A stretch of 23,622 nt of DNA from the NCBI GenBank assembly GCA_038323265.1, contig JBBQGT010000042.1, forward strand, positions 1-23,622, given 5' to 3'. The notes beneath the pieces are model-generated. The model was given only the letters and a program-made list of their open reading frames with translations, was not told where the DNA came from and searched no databases. Source of the DNA: PNKC01 sp038323265 (GTDB taxonomy: Bacteria; Chloroflexota; Dehalococcoidia; Tepidiformales; Tepidiformaceae). Both the position numbers and the translations under genes were made by a program. Shown one piece after another: positions 8,074-15,133 of this stretch (positions are counted from its first letter, which is position 1; the number at the start of each line of letters is the position of its first letter).

Positions 8074-8760
8074 CTAGGCGGACGCCGAGCCTACGATCAG
8101 TTTGTACCCAACGCCGCGCAATGTATCTATCTGAAGGTGTGCCTTGTGCAGTTTCGAACGGAGATGCTGAACGTGCACATCCACCGTGCGTGTCTCGCCG
8201 CCGTAGTCATAGCCCCAAACCCCTTCTAGCAACTGGTCCCTGGTGAGGGCGATGCCGGGGTTCTCCACAAAGGCGATGAGCAGGTCGAACTCTTTCGTTC
8301 GCAGATTGAGTGGCATGTCATCAACGCTGGCCTCGCGGCGCGCTTTATCCACCGAAAGGTTAGCAACGGTGATAGCATTCTGCGGTTTCCGGCCCCCTTC
8401 GAAGCGGCGCAGGATGGCTTTCACACGAGCCACCATTTCGCGCGGATTGAAGGGCTTGGTCATGTAATCGTCCGCGCCGATTTCCAGGCCAACGATCTTG
8501 TCAACGTCGTCGCTGCGGGCGGTGACCATCAGGATTGGAACGTCGTGCTCGCGGCGCAGTTCGCGGCAGACTTCGAAGCCGTCCATGCCGGGCATCATGA
8601 CGTCGAGGATGACCATCGCAGGCTTGATCTCGGCGAAGCGCGCAATGGCGTCCCGGCCGTTGACGGCGGACTCCACGGTGAAGCCTTCTTTTTCGAGATA
8701 GAGCGTGGCGAGGTCACGAATATTCTGTTCGTCGTCAACCACAAGTATCTTTTGGGCCAT
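8074..8760 (-). CDS. phoB: PhoB-type OmpR-family response regulator
   Basis: A 228-residue transcriptional regulator. The receiver domain (about 1-120) has the acidic pocket D9/D10, phospho-acceptor D53 in I-L-D-V-M-M-P-G-M-D-G, T80 and K102 in T-K-P-F. The C-terminal OmpR/PhoB winged helix (about 130-225) carries L-N-L-R-T-K-E-F-D-L-L and the recognition/wing segment R-T-V-D-V-H-V-Q-H-L-R-S-K-L. The reading frame stays open upstream to 8964, but I chose the ATG at 8760, where the receiver domain begins. No close Shine-Dalgarno is seen; GGAGG lies about 15 nt upstream. It is transcribed ahead of the kinase with a 3-bp gap. Likely targets are pst-phoU and itself, by analogy with other PhoB proteins. 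Confidence 0.92.
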   Translation of the reverse strand: MAQKILVVDDEQNIRDLATLYLEKEGFTVESAVNGRDAIARFAEIKPAMVILDVMMPGMDGFEVCRELRREHDVPILMVTARSDDVDKIVGLEIGADDYMTKPFNPREMVARVKAILRRFEGGRKPQNAITVANLSVDKARREASVDDMPLNLRTKEFDLLIAFVENPGIALTRDQLLEGVWGYDYGGETRTVDVHVQHLRSKLHKAHLQIDTLRGVGYKLIVGSASA

Positions 8761-8814
8761 TGGTAGTTTGGGGCGCCTCCGCCGGAAGCTGAGGAATTGA
8801 CTTCCAGTATGCGC

Positions 8815-8878
8815 CGAGGGCTCCGGGCCTGCCACCCGGCGGAAAGCCGGGACGGGGTTGGCATGCCTGGAGCCCTCG
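8815..8878 (-). repeat. 64-nt two-tier stem-loop in the phoB leader region
   Basis: The left arm 8815-8833 (CGAGGGCTCCGGGCCTGCC) is the reverse complement of the right arm 8860-8878 (GGCATGCCTGGAGCCCTCG) except at two positions. Inside it, CCCGGC (8835-8840) and GCCGGG (8846-8851) form a second perfect 6-bp stem with a 5-nt loop. It ends about 55 bp upstream of the phoB start. It could be a leader structure in phoB mRNA, a terminator for transcripts from the other side, or a protein-bound cruciform. There is no adjacent T-run on either strand, so a simple terminator is not the obvious reading. Confidence 0.75.
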
Positions 8879-9031
8879 ACCACCAGAGGGGTGTGAGCGG
8901 ATGGGGCCGTTGTTCCTTCCGCCTTGGCGCTGATTCTCCGCTGCTTACGTAAGGCGCGAAGCAACTCTTTGCAAACGCAGTGTAAATTCGTCGGCCAGTT
9001 GAGTCGGCGACAGCCTCTTGGGGTGCCCGGC

Positions 9032-9066
9032 CCGTTAATGTGCCGTTAAATCCGCCTTTCTACCTT
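9032..9066 (+). promoter_or_regulatory. Candidate Pho box and -10 element of the pst operon
   Basis: CCGTTAA occurs twice (9032-9038 and 9043-9049) with a 4-bp spacer, giving the 11-bp periodicity used by OmpR/PhoB-family dimers. On the opposite strand it reads TTAACG-N5-TTAACG, close to the Bacillus PhoP repeat TTAACA. TACCTT (9061-9066), a TANNNT -10-like hexamer, begins 10 bp after the second GTTAAA block ends (9050). That is the spacing at which Pho boxes replace the -35. The site is about 70 bp before pstS. Direct observation of repeats; regulator identity is inference. Confidence 0.6.
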
Positions 9067-9120
9067 CAGGATCGAAGCTTCAATTTCGAGAACGACAACG
9101 ACAGGGGTAACAAGCACTTG

Positions 9121-10311
9121 ATGCAGATTCGCGCGACGCGCAAGGGAAAGTGGGCAGTTCTACTGCTCGCCGCGGTCTCCCTCATCTCTCTCCTCGCCGC
9201 CGCTTGCGGCGGGGATGACGACGACACGCCGACGGCCACAGCAGCGAGCGCCAAAACCGCCGCCGGATCACCTGCCGCCGGTTCGCCTACAGCCGCCGGC
9301 ATTGCGGCGAACATTGGCAAAAATGATAAGGCGCAGCTGAATGGCGCGGGTGCCACGTTTCCGGCGCCGATCTACCAGGCATGGTTCGACGATTACAACA
9401 AGAACGTCGCCAAGGGCGTCCAGATCAACTACCAATCGCTCGGTTCCGGCGCAGGCATCCAGCAGTTCACGGCAAACACCGTGGACTTCGGCGCCAGCGA
9501 TGCGCCGATGAGCAACGACGAATTGGCCAAGGCCCCCGATGCCCAGCACGTGCCGACAGTCATTGGCGCGGTAGTGATGACATACAACCTCGCGGGCATC
9601 ACTAGCCTCAAACTTGACGGCGAGACCGTCGCCAAGATCTACCTGGGGACGATCAAGAAATGGAACGACCCGGCTATCGCTGCCCAGAACGCGGGCGTTA
9701 ACCTGCCTGACAAGGACATCCAGGTGGCATATCGCTCGGATAGTTCCGGCACCACGTTCGTCTTCACAGACTATCTTTCGAAGGTAAGCGCGGACTGGAA
9801 GACGGCCGTTGGCACCAACAAGGCCCCGAACTGGCCGGCTGGCCAGGGCGGCAAGGGGAACGAGGGCGTGACCAACGTGGTTAAGCAAACGCCGAATGCC
9901 ATCGGTTACGTAGAACTGAACTACGCCGTCGAGAACAAGCTCGCCTTCGCGGATATGAAAAACAAGGCCGGCAAGTACATCAAGCCCACAATCGAATCGG
10001 CCAGCGCGGCTGCCGCGGGCGTCACCATCCCAGACGACTACCGGGTCTCGATCACCGATTCCACTGGTGAAGCTGCCTATCCAATCACCAGCTTCACGTA
10101 CTTGCTCGTCTTCAAATCGACGGGAAAGTGCGCGCAGCAGACGCCGCTCGCTAACTTCCTCTGGTGGTCCGCACATGACGGTGCGGCGGCGGCCGATGTG
10201 AAGACATTGAACTATTCACCGCTGCCTTCGAGTCTACTGCCGAGGATCGAGGCGACGATCAAGAGCCTCAAGTGCGACGGCGGGGCGAAGGCAAGTTTGA
10301 GCGGCCAGTAG
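9121..10311 (+). CDS. pstS: Phosphate ABC transporter substrate-binding lipoprotein PstS
   Basis: A 396-residue extracytoplasmic phosphate-binding protein. A positively charged start and hydrophobic stretch (residues 9-28) lead to C29 in L-A-A-A-C-G-G-D-D-D-D, a lipoprotein-type site. A Thr/Ala/Pro/Ser-rich linker (about 35-60) precedes the PBP-like domain. PstS signatures are present: G-A-G-A-T-F-P-A-P-I-Y, Q-S-L-G-S-G-A-G-I (105-113), D-F-G-A-S-D-A-P-M, and R205-S-D207-S-S-G-T-T-F (205-213), which includes the phosphate-ligand Arg, Asp, Ser and Thr. The open frame extends back to a GTG at 9040 inside the Pho box. The ATG at 9121 (or TTG at 9118) gives a normal signal peptide and has AGGGG upstream. 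It is the first gene of pstSCAB-phoU. Confidence 0.95.
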   Translation: MQIRATRKGKWAVLLLAAVSLISLLAAACGGDDDDTPTATAASAKTAAGSPAAGSPTAAGIAANIGKNDKAQLNGAGATFPAPIYQAWFDDYNKNVAKGVQINYQSLGSGAGIQQFTANTVDFGASDAPMSNDELAKAPDAQHVPTVIGAVVMTYNLAGITSLKLDGETVAKIYLGTIKKWNDPAIAAQNAGVNLPDKDIQVAYRSDSSGTTFVFTDYLSKVSADWKTAVGTNKAPNWPAGQGGKGNEGVTNVVKQTPNAIGYVELNYAVENKLAFADMKNKAGKYIKPTIESASAAAAGVTIPDDYRVSITDSTGEAAYPITSFTYLLVFKSTGKCAQQTPLANFLWWSAHDGAAAADVKTLNYSPLPSSLLPRIEATIKSLKCDGGAKASLSGQ

Positions 10312-10337
10312 GCCACGCAAACGGGGAAAGAACCGCC

Positions 10338-10371
10338 AGGCCGGGCAGGTCCAATTGGGCCTGTCCGGCTT
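10338..10371 (+). terminator. Strong hairpin between pstS and pstC
   Basis: GCCGGGCAGGTCC (10340-10352) pairs with GGGCCTGTCCGGC (10357-10369) around an AATT loop. This gives 13 consecutive pairs, two of them G-U, extendable by two more pairs at the base. Only TTT follows (10370-10372), so it is more likely a partial terminator or an RNA-processing/stabilising element that raises pstS mRNA above pstCAB than a full stop. It lies in the 94-bp gap before pstC. Confidence 0.65.
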
Positions 10372-10405
10372 TAAAATGTACGGACCGGGTCAGGGGAATT
10401 CAAGG

Positions 10406-11377
10406 ATGAGCGCTAGCACGATCGGTGGTCAACGCAAACCAGCCAGTTTGAAGAACCGGCTGAAGCCAGGCGAATGGGCCTTCACGGGTCTCACCGCCGC
10501 CGCCGCGATGATCATGATCTCGGTCATCGTCGGCGTCTTCTACGTCCTCATTGACCAGTCATGGGAGTCGGTCCGGGAGAACGGGTTTTCGTTCGTCTAT
10601 GGCTCGACGTGGGATCCAGCGAAGGAGACATTCGGCGCCTGGCCCTTCATCCTCGGCACGCTTATCACCTCAATCTTTGCGTTGGTGTTCGCCACCATCA
10701 TTGCAGTCCTGGTGGCCCTGTTTTTGGTCGAAATCGCCCCGATGTGGATCAGCCGGCCCGTCTCATATCTGGTGGAACTGCTGGCGGCCATACCCAGCGT
10801 TGTCTTCGGTCTCTGGGGCATCTTCGTCATGGGCCCATTTATCCGTGACCACTTCGGTCCCGTGGTCGTGGCGCTCTTTGGCTGGATCCCGTTCTTCGAT
10901 GGCACGCCGCAGATCACCGGATTGTTTTCGGGCTGCGTGATTTTAACGATCATGATTCTGCCCACAGTCATGGCCGTCTCGCGTGACGTCATCGCCGCTG
11001 TGCCGCGCAGTCAGCGTGAAGGCATCATGGCCCTCGGCGCCACGCGCTGGGAGATGATTCAGATCGCCGTCCTCCCCTACGCCCGTTCCGGCGTACTCGG
11101 CGCCTCGATCCTCGGACTGGCCCGCGCCGTAGGCGAGACCCTCGCCGTAACTCTCGTCATTGGCAACAGCGTGCGCATCCCCGAAAACGTGTTTGCGCCC
11201 GCCTACACCATGGCCAGCGTCATCGCTAACCAGTTCAATGAGGCTACGGGCATCCACCGCGCGGCACTCATCGAAGTGGCGCTCCTGCTGCTGCTCATCA
11301 CCTTTGCGATCAACGTCGTCGCCCGCCTGCTCGTCTGGCGAGTAACAGGCGGCCAGCGAGCGGTGGTTCAGGAGTGA
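10406..11377 (+). CDS. pstC: Phosphate ABC transporter permease PstC
   Basis: A 323-residue inner-membrane permease with about six TM segments (roughly 27-49, 81-107, 118-142, 172-192, 229-253 and 287-311). It has the PstC-type periplasmic loop after TM1 (W-D-P-x-x-x-x-F-G-A-W-P-F-I-L-G-T) and a cytoplasmic EAA-like loop (about 200-225: V-P-R-S-Q-R-E-G-I-M-A-L-G-A-T-R-W-E) that docks on PstB. I chose the ATG at 10406 because AGGGG lies 9 nt upstream. The earlier in-frame TTG at 10355 sits inside the upstream hairpin loop. Its stop overlaps the GTG start of pstA (GTGA). With PstA it forms the phosphate translocation pore. Confidence 0.95.
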   Translation: MSASTIGGQRKPASLKNRLKPGEWAFTGLTAAAAMIMISVIVGVFYVLIDQSWESVRENGFSFVYGSTWDPAKETFGAWPFILGTLITSIFALVFATIIAVLVALFLVEIAPMWISRPVSYLVELLAAIPSVVFGLWGIFVMGPFIRDHFGPVVVALFGWIPFFDGTPQITGLFSGCVILTIMILPTVMAVSRDVIAAVPRSQREGIMALGATRWEMIQIAVLPYARSGVLGASILGLARAVGETLAVTLVIGNSVRIPENVFAPAYTMASVIANQFNEATGIHRAALIEVALLLLLITFAINVVARLLVWRVTGGQRAVVQE

Positions 11378-12258
11378 GCACGTTTCAGCAATCGTTGATC
11401 CTTGCCCGCACCGAGCGACTCTACCGGCGCCGTAAGCTGATGAACCGCGTGATGACGGGCGCCATGATCGTCGCGGTCGGTTTCGCAATCGTCCCTCTGT
11501 TCCTCATTCTCTTTTACTTGCTCAAGGAAGGTCTCCCCGGCTTAAGCATTGACCTCTTCACCGAAGACCCGAACCGCCCCGGCCGTGCCGGTGGTGGCGT
11601 ACATAACGCTTTGGTCGGTAGCGGGATTATGGTTGGGCTGGCGCTGCTTATCGGCGTGCCGGTCGCCATCGGCACGGGCGTCTTTCTCTCTGAATTCGGC
11701 CAGAACCGGGCTGGTGCCTTCGTCCGCTTCATCATCGAAGTGATGGCGGGTATCCCTTCCATCACCATTGGCCTGTTCGTTTATGGGCTGGTGGTGGTCA
11801 ACCAGGGGCACTTCTCGGCACTCGCTGGGGCGCTGGCGCTGGCTATCATCCTCGTGCCGATCGTGGCCCGCATTAGCGAAGAAATGATGCTTCTCGTTCC
11901 GCGCTCGCTGCGTGAGGCGAGTTATGCTCTTGGCGCCCCCCGTTGGAAGACCGTGCTCCAGATTGTTTTCCCCACCGCCTTGCCGGGAATTATCACCGGC
12001 GTCATGCTCGGCCTCTCGCGTATCGCCGGCGAGGCGGCCCCGCTGCTCTTCACCTCCCTCGGCAACCAGTTCTACTCCACAGACGTAACGGCGCCGATTG
12101 ACTCGCTGCCAACGCGCATCTTCACGTACGCAACTGGGCCGTACGACTACTGGCACGAACAGGCCTGGGCGATGAGCTTCATCCTCGTTGGCATTATTCT
12201 AATAGTGAGCCTCTCCGTCCGGACCCTTTTCGGTTCGCGCGTGACGGTGCGGCAATAG
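11374..12258 (+). CDS. pstA: Phosphate ABC transporter permease PstA
   Basis: A 294-residue membrane permease. TM1 (about 27-51) follows a basic N-terminus (R-L-Y-R-R-R-K-L). The loop L-F-T-E-D-P-N-R-P-G-R-A-G-G-G-V-H-N-A-L matches the PstA signature (typically G-G-I-x-x-A-I-x-G-T). The EAA-like motif at about 174-198 (V-P-R-S-L-R-E-A-S-Y-A-L-G-A-P-R-W-K) and G-E-A-A-P-L-L-F-T are also typical. The GTG start overlaps the pstC stop by 4 bp and AGGA lies directly before it, so coupled translation is likely. It pairs with PstC in the importer. Confidence 0.95.
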   Translation: MSTFQQSLILARTERLYRRRKLMNRVMTGAMIVAVGFAIVPLFLILFYLLKEGLPGLSIDLFTEDPNRPGRAGGGVHNALVGSGIMVGLALLIGVPVAIGTGVFLSEFGQNRAGAFVRFIIEVMAGIPSITIGLFVYGLVVVNQGHFSALAGALALAIILVPIVARISEEMMLLVPRSLREASYALGAPRWKTVLQIVFPTALPGIITGVMLGLSRIAGEAAPLLFTSLGNQFYSTDVTAPIDSLPTRIFTYATGPYDYWHEQAWAMSFILVGIILIVSLSVRTLFGSRVTVRQ

Positions 12259-12267
12259 GTGGGACCG

Positions 12268-13149
12268 ATGACCGACGTTCAGACCCGTCAGCCCAACGAA
12301 GCAGAGTCATTCAGTGGGGCGATTTCGATGCAAGTATCAATTCCCCAGGCCCCTCCGTCCGACCAGACGGCCGAGAAACCGATCGCGATTAGCGCGCGAA
12401 ACGTTTCCGCCTGGTACGGGGCGAAGATGGCGATAAGCGGCATCTCCATGGACATTCATAAAAACTCCGTGACGGCGCTCATCGGGCCATCGGGGTGCGG
12501 CAAGAGCACCTACATCCGCTGCTTCAACCGCATGCACGAGTTCGCCCCCAACGCCCGCGTTGAAGGCACGATCCTCGTGGACGGCGCAGATATCTACGAA
12601 GCGGGTGTCGACCCTGCTCGCGTCCGCCAGCGCATTGGCATGGTCTTCCAGAAGCCCAATCCGTTCCCCACGATGTCGATCGCTGAGAACGTCGCCGCCG
12701 GCCTGCGCTTCATGGGCGTCCGTTCGAAGTCCGAGATCGGCGACCGCGTGGAAGCCTCGCTGAAGGCTGCTGCGCTTTGGGACGAAGTGAAAGACGACCT
12801 TAAGAAGCCGGGAATCGCGCTCTCCGGCGGGCAGCAGCAGCGGCTCTGCATTGCCCGCACCATCGCCGTCGAACCGGAAGTGGTGTTGATGGACGAGCCG
12901 TGCTCCGCGCTGGATCCGGTGGCCACGCTGAAGATCGAAGACCTGATGCGCGGCCTGGCGGAGCGCTACACGATCGTCATCGTCACACACAATATGCAGC
13001 AGGCTGCCCGCGTCTCGGACTACACCGCCTTCCTCCTGATGGGCGACGACGGCGCCGGGCATCTCGTAGAGTACAGGCCAACAGCGGACATCTTCACGAA
13101 CCCGCGTGAAAAGCGAACCGAGGACTACATCACCGGACGCTTCGGTTAA
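12268..13149 (+). CDS. pstB: Phosphate ABC transporter ATP-binding protein PstB
   Basis: A 293-residue ABC ATPase with all motifs: Walker A G-P-S-G-C-G-K79-S-T, Q-loop F-Q-K-P-N-P-F-P, signature L-S-G-G-Q-Q-Q-R (185-192), Walker B V-V-L-M-D209-E210-P, and switch His in I-V-T-H-N-M. The F-Q-K-P-N-P-F-P stretch is characteristic of PstB. The N-terminus is longer than the family norm of about 250-270 residues. Three starts are possible: GTG 12259, ATG 12268 (GGTGGG 4 nt upstream), and ATG 12328 (GGGG 8 nt upstream, giving 273 residues). The last fits the family length best, so the first ~20 residues are uncertain. It begins within 10 bp of the pstA stop and energises PstCA. Confidence 0.95.
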   Translation: MTDVQTRQPNEAESFSGAISMQVSIPQAPPSDQTAEKPIAISARNVSAWYGAKMAISGISMDIHKNSVTALIGPSGCGKSTYIRCFNRMHEFAPNARVEGTILVDGADIYEAGVDPARVRQRIGMVFQKPNPFPTMSIAENVAAGLRFMGVRSKSEIGDRVEASLKAAALWDEVKDDLKKPGIALSGGQQQRLCIARTIAVEPEVVLMDEPCSALDPVATLKIEDLMRGLAERYTIVIVTHNMQQAARVSDYTAFLLMGDDGAGHLVEYRPTADIFTNPREKRTEDYITGRFG

Positions 13150-13161
13150 GGAAGGTCGCCC

Positions 13162-13827
13162 ATGACTCGAGACCTGTTCCAGTCAGAACTCACCCATCTC
13201 CAGGATGAAGTCCTGGTGCTTGGCTCGATGGCCGAAAAATCCATCCTCGACGCTATGGAAGCGTTGCGCGACGGCGACCCGGCCTGGTCCCGGAAGATCA
13301 TCGAAGACGACAACAAAATCAACAAGAAACGCTTCGAAATCGAGGACCGCTGCATCTTCGTCGTGGCCAGCCAACAGCCGATGGCTTCGGATCTGCGCGC
13401 CCTCGCCAGCATCCTCTACATCATTACGGACCTCGAACGCATCGCCGACCACGCCGAGGGGATCGCCAAGATCAACCTGATGCTCGGCGATGAGCCGCTG
13501 CCTCGCCGCCTTGGTTACATCCCCGGCATGGCAGACCGGGCGGTGGCAATGCTCCGCGGGAGCCTCAAGGCGTACATCGACCACGATGTCGAATCGGCCC
13601 GCCAGATCTGCGACGCGGACGACGAAGTGGACCACCTTCAAGACTCGGTCTACGAAGAAAGCATCAAGGCGATGATTGCCGACCCTTCGACCATCCAACG
13701 AAATACCTACCTCATTTGGACAGCGCACAACCTCGAGCGCATCGCCGACCGCTGCACCAACATCTGCGAGCGCGTCATCTACCTGGTCACCGGCCGGATG
13801 GAAGAGATCAACGTTTCGAAGTACTAG
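13162..13827 (+). CDS. phoU: Phosphate transport regulator PhoU
   Basis: A 221-residue, all-helical cytoplasmic protein made of two PhoU repeats. The repeat signature appears twice: I-L-Y-I-I-T-D-L-E-R-I-A-D-H-A near residue 90 and Y-L-I-W-T-A-H-N-L-E-R-I-A-D-R near 185. These E-R-x-x-D motifs bind metal clusters. PhoU links Pst transport to PhoR, damping kinase signalling when phosphate is plentiful. A good Shine-Dalgarno (AAGGAAGG) lies 6 nt before the ATG, and the gene follows pstB by 12 bp, making it the last gene of the operon. Length is normal for the family. Confidence 0.95.
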   Translation: MTRDLFQSELTHLQDEVLVLGSMAEKSILDAMEALRDGDPAWSRKIIEDDNKINKKRFEIEDRCIFVVASQQPMASDLRALASILYIITDLERIADHAEGIAKINLMLGDEPLPRRLGYIPGMADRAVAMLRGSLKAYIDHDVESARQICDADDEVDHLQDSVYEESIKAMIADPSTIQRNTYLIWTAHNLERIADRCTNICERVIYLVTGRMEEINVSKY

Positions 13828-13828
13828 A

Positions 13829-13844
13829 GAGCGGGTTGCCGCTC
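13829..13844 (+). terminator. Hairpin just after phoU
   Basis: GAGCGG (13829-13834) and CCGCTC (13839-13844) form a perfect 6-bp stem with a GTTG loop, 1 bp after the phoU stop. No T-run follows, so it may be a weak or Rho-assisted end of the pst operon or a 3'-end protecting hairpin. Confidence 0.4.
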
Positions 13845-13982
13845 CGAGGCGCACATGTCGTTTCGGGCCTTGGTCACGGCCACGCGATCGGCAATCTACG
13901 CAATACTCAAGCCGGAGATGGAACAGGCGTAGAGGGAGCGGGGCGCCGTTCTCTTGTCGCACATGTCGCTAACTGCGGCGTC

Positions 13983-13991
13983 TGCTAGACT
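13983..13991 (+). promoter_or_regulatory. Extended -10 promoter element for tRNA-His
   Basis: TGCTAGACT is a TGn-TANNNT extended -10 that ends 17 bp before the mature tRNA 5' end. No convincing -35 lies 17 bp upstream, which is acceptable for extended -10 promoters. Motif-based only. Confidence 0.4.
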
Positions 13992-14008
13992 TCTCTTTCG
14001 TGCGTCGT

Positions 14009-14085
14009 GGCGGGCGTAGCGTAGTGGTTATCGCGTCCGGATGTGGCCCGGAAGATCGCGGGTTCGATCCCCGCCGCTCGCCCCA
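14009..14085 (+). tRNA. tRNA-His (anticodon GTG), CCA encoded
   Basis: A full cloverleaf can be drawn. Acceptor 14010-14016 pairs with 14075-14081, including one G-T pair at 14013/14078. The D arm is at 14019-14034. The anticodon stem is 14036-14040 with 14048-14052, and loop ATGTGGC (14041-14047) gives anticodon GTG at 14043-14045. The T arm is 14058-14074 with loop TTCGATC, and CCA is at 14083-14085. G at 14009 faces discriminator C at 14082, the G-1:C73 pair that histidyl-tRNA synthetase requires, which confirms the His identity. TTTTTT at 14090-14095 just downstream may help end transcription. Confidence 0.96.
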
Positions 14086-14178
14086 ATCCTTTTTTCCATC
14101 TTGTTCAACGAAGTGCCGCGTTGCGGCAGAAAGTCGCCGTTCGCGCGGCGACGCGTAAGCGCCGGAGAGGCCGCATTC

Positions 14179-15123
14179 ATGACCACCCAGATCGCCGCGG
14201 AGACCGCGAACCGGCCGCTCTTCATCGTCAATCCGGCGTCGGGCGGCGGACGCACGAAGCAACGGGTTGGCGCTCTGATCGATGCCATCGAGCGCGCTGG
14301 GTTGGTCGCCAACCTCGTCTTCACCGAGAGCATCGGCCACGGGGAGACGGTTGCGAGCGAAGCTATCGAGCGTGGTCACCGCTTCCTCGTTGCCTGCGGC
14401 GGCGATGGCACAATCAACGAAGTCGTGAACGCCGTGCTCCACAGCGGCGCGGGCGGCGATGTGCGCATTGGCACGATTGGTCTCGGGACCGGCAAGGACG
14501 TTGCGAAAGGCCTCGGCATCGGTCGCGCCTCTAAGGCGATCGCGGCGATTGCATCGGGTTCCGAACGGCGCATCGATGCCGGGCGCGTGCTTGCGAAGGA
14601 CGGTGATGGCGCAGACGTCACGCACTACTTCGTACTGGAAGCGAGCGCTGGTTGGGTTCCCGAGATCTCGCGTTCCACGCCGCGCTGGCTAAAGAAGCTG
14701 GGCGACACCGCGCCGTACTTGATCATCGGCGGCGTCAAGATGGCCGGGCCGATGGGCCGCGCCTTCACTCTTGCGATCGACGGTGTGGAGTTCGATGGCC
14801 GTTACAACACCGTCAGCACCCACAACATGGAACTGTGGGGCGGCGACCTTGTAGCGGCGCCGGGTGCGCTCCCGGATGATGGCCTGTTCGATGTCATTCG
14901 CTGGGGAGATCGTGGTCGCCGAGATGTGTTCAAGGCGATGATGGGCCAACGCGCCGGCGGCGCCCATCTCGAGATGGACGGCATCGACCACCACCGTGCT
15001 CGCCGCGTCGAGCTTGCGTCGCCCAAGCGGACGTCGCTGGACCTGGACGGCGAGTTTGGCGGCTACTTGCCGGCGACCATCACCATCATCCCCGGGGCGC
15101 TGCGGTTCGTCGCGCCCTCGTAA
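14179..15123 (+). CDS. Diacylglycerol kinase/sphingosine kinase-family lipid kinase
   Basis: A 314-residue protein of the DAGK_cat family, which phosphorylates diacylglycerol or related lipids at the membrane face. It has the N-terminal strand F-I-V-N-P-A-S-G-G-G-R, the nucleotide-binding G-G-D-G-T (74-78), and the second glycine motif G-L-G-T-G-K-D-V-A-K (101-110), where K106 replaces the usual Asn of G-T-G-N-D. The C-terminal beta domain ends with D-L-D-G-E-x-G, as in bacterial YegS/DgkB proteins. I chose the ATG at 14179, with GAGAGG 8 nt upstream; earlier in-frame starts fall inside the tRNA. The exact lipid is not predictable. It is convergent with the DinB gene, with only a 10-bp gap. 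Confidence 0.88.
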   Translation: MTTQIAAETANRPLFIVNPASGGGRTKQRVGALIDAIERAGLVANLVFTESIGHGETVASEAIERGHRFLVACGGDGTINEVVNAVLHSGAGGDVRIGTIGLGTGKDVAKGLGIGRASKAIAAIASGSERRIDAGRVLAKDGDGADVTHYFVLEASAGWVPEISRSTPRWLKKLGDTAPYLIIGGVKMAGPMGRAFTLAIDGVEFDGRYNTVSTHNMELWGGDLVAAPGALPDDGLFDVIRWGDRGRRDVFKAMMGQRAGGAHLEMDGIDHHRARRVELASPKRTSLDLDGEFGGYLPATITIIPGALRFVAPS

Positions 15124-15133
15124 GCGCTTACAG

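Larger units (their letters stand above)
8761..9120. other. Divergent phoB/pstS intergenic region
   Basis: This 360-bp spacer separates the PhoB-like gene (minus) from pstS (plus). It contains a long stem-loop (8815-8878), a PhoB-type direct repeat (9032-9049) and a candidate -10 element (9061-9066). An in-frame extension of phoB to 8964 (68 codons) looks Arg/Ser/Pro-rich with no domain, so I read it as non-coding. Confidence 0.7.

Noticed and set aside
8761..8964. N-terminal extension of the PhoB-like regulator by 68 residues
   Set aside because: The frame is open, but the extra residues form no domain, precede the normal receiver start, and would place the large stem-loop inside the coding region.
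10355..10405. Longer PstC starting at TTG 10355
   Set aside because: The codon sits in the hairpin loop between pstS and pstC without a ribosome binding site. ATG 10406 has AGGGG at good spacing.
13851..13968. GCACATGTCG repeated at 13851-13860 and 13959-13968
   Set aside because: A single 10-bp repeat in a short gap, with no attachment-site or mobile-element context despite the adjacent tRNA gene. No integrase is present.
14041..14178. Longer form of the lipid kinase starting inside the tRNA
   Set aside because: The start codon lies in the anticodon loop of tRNA-His. The ATG at 14179 has a good Shine-Dalgarno and fits the family.
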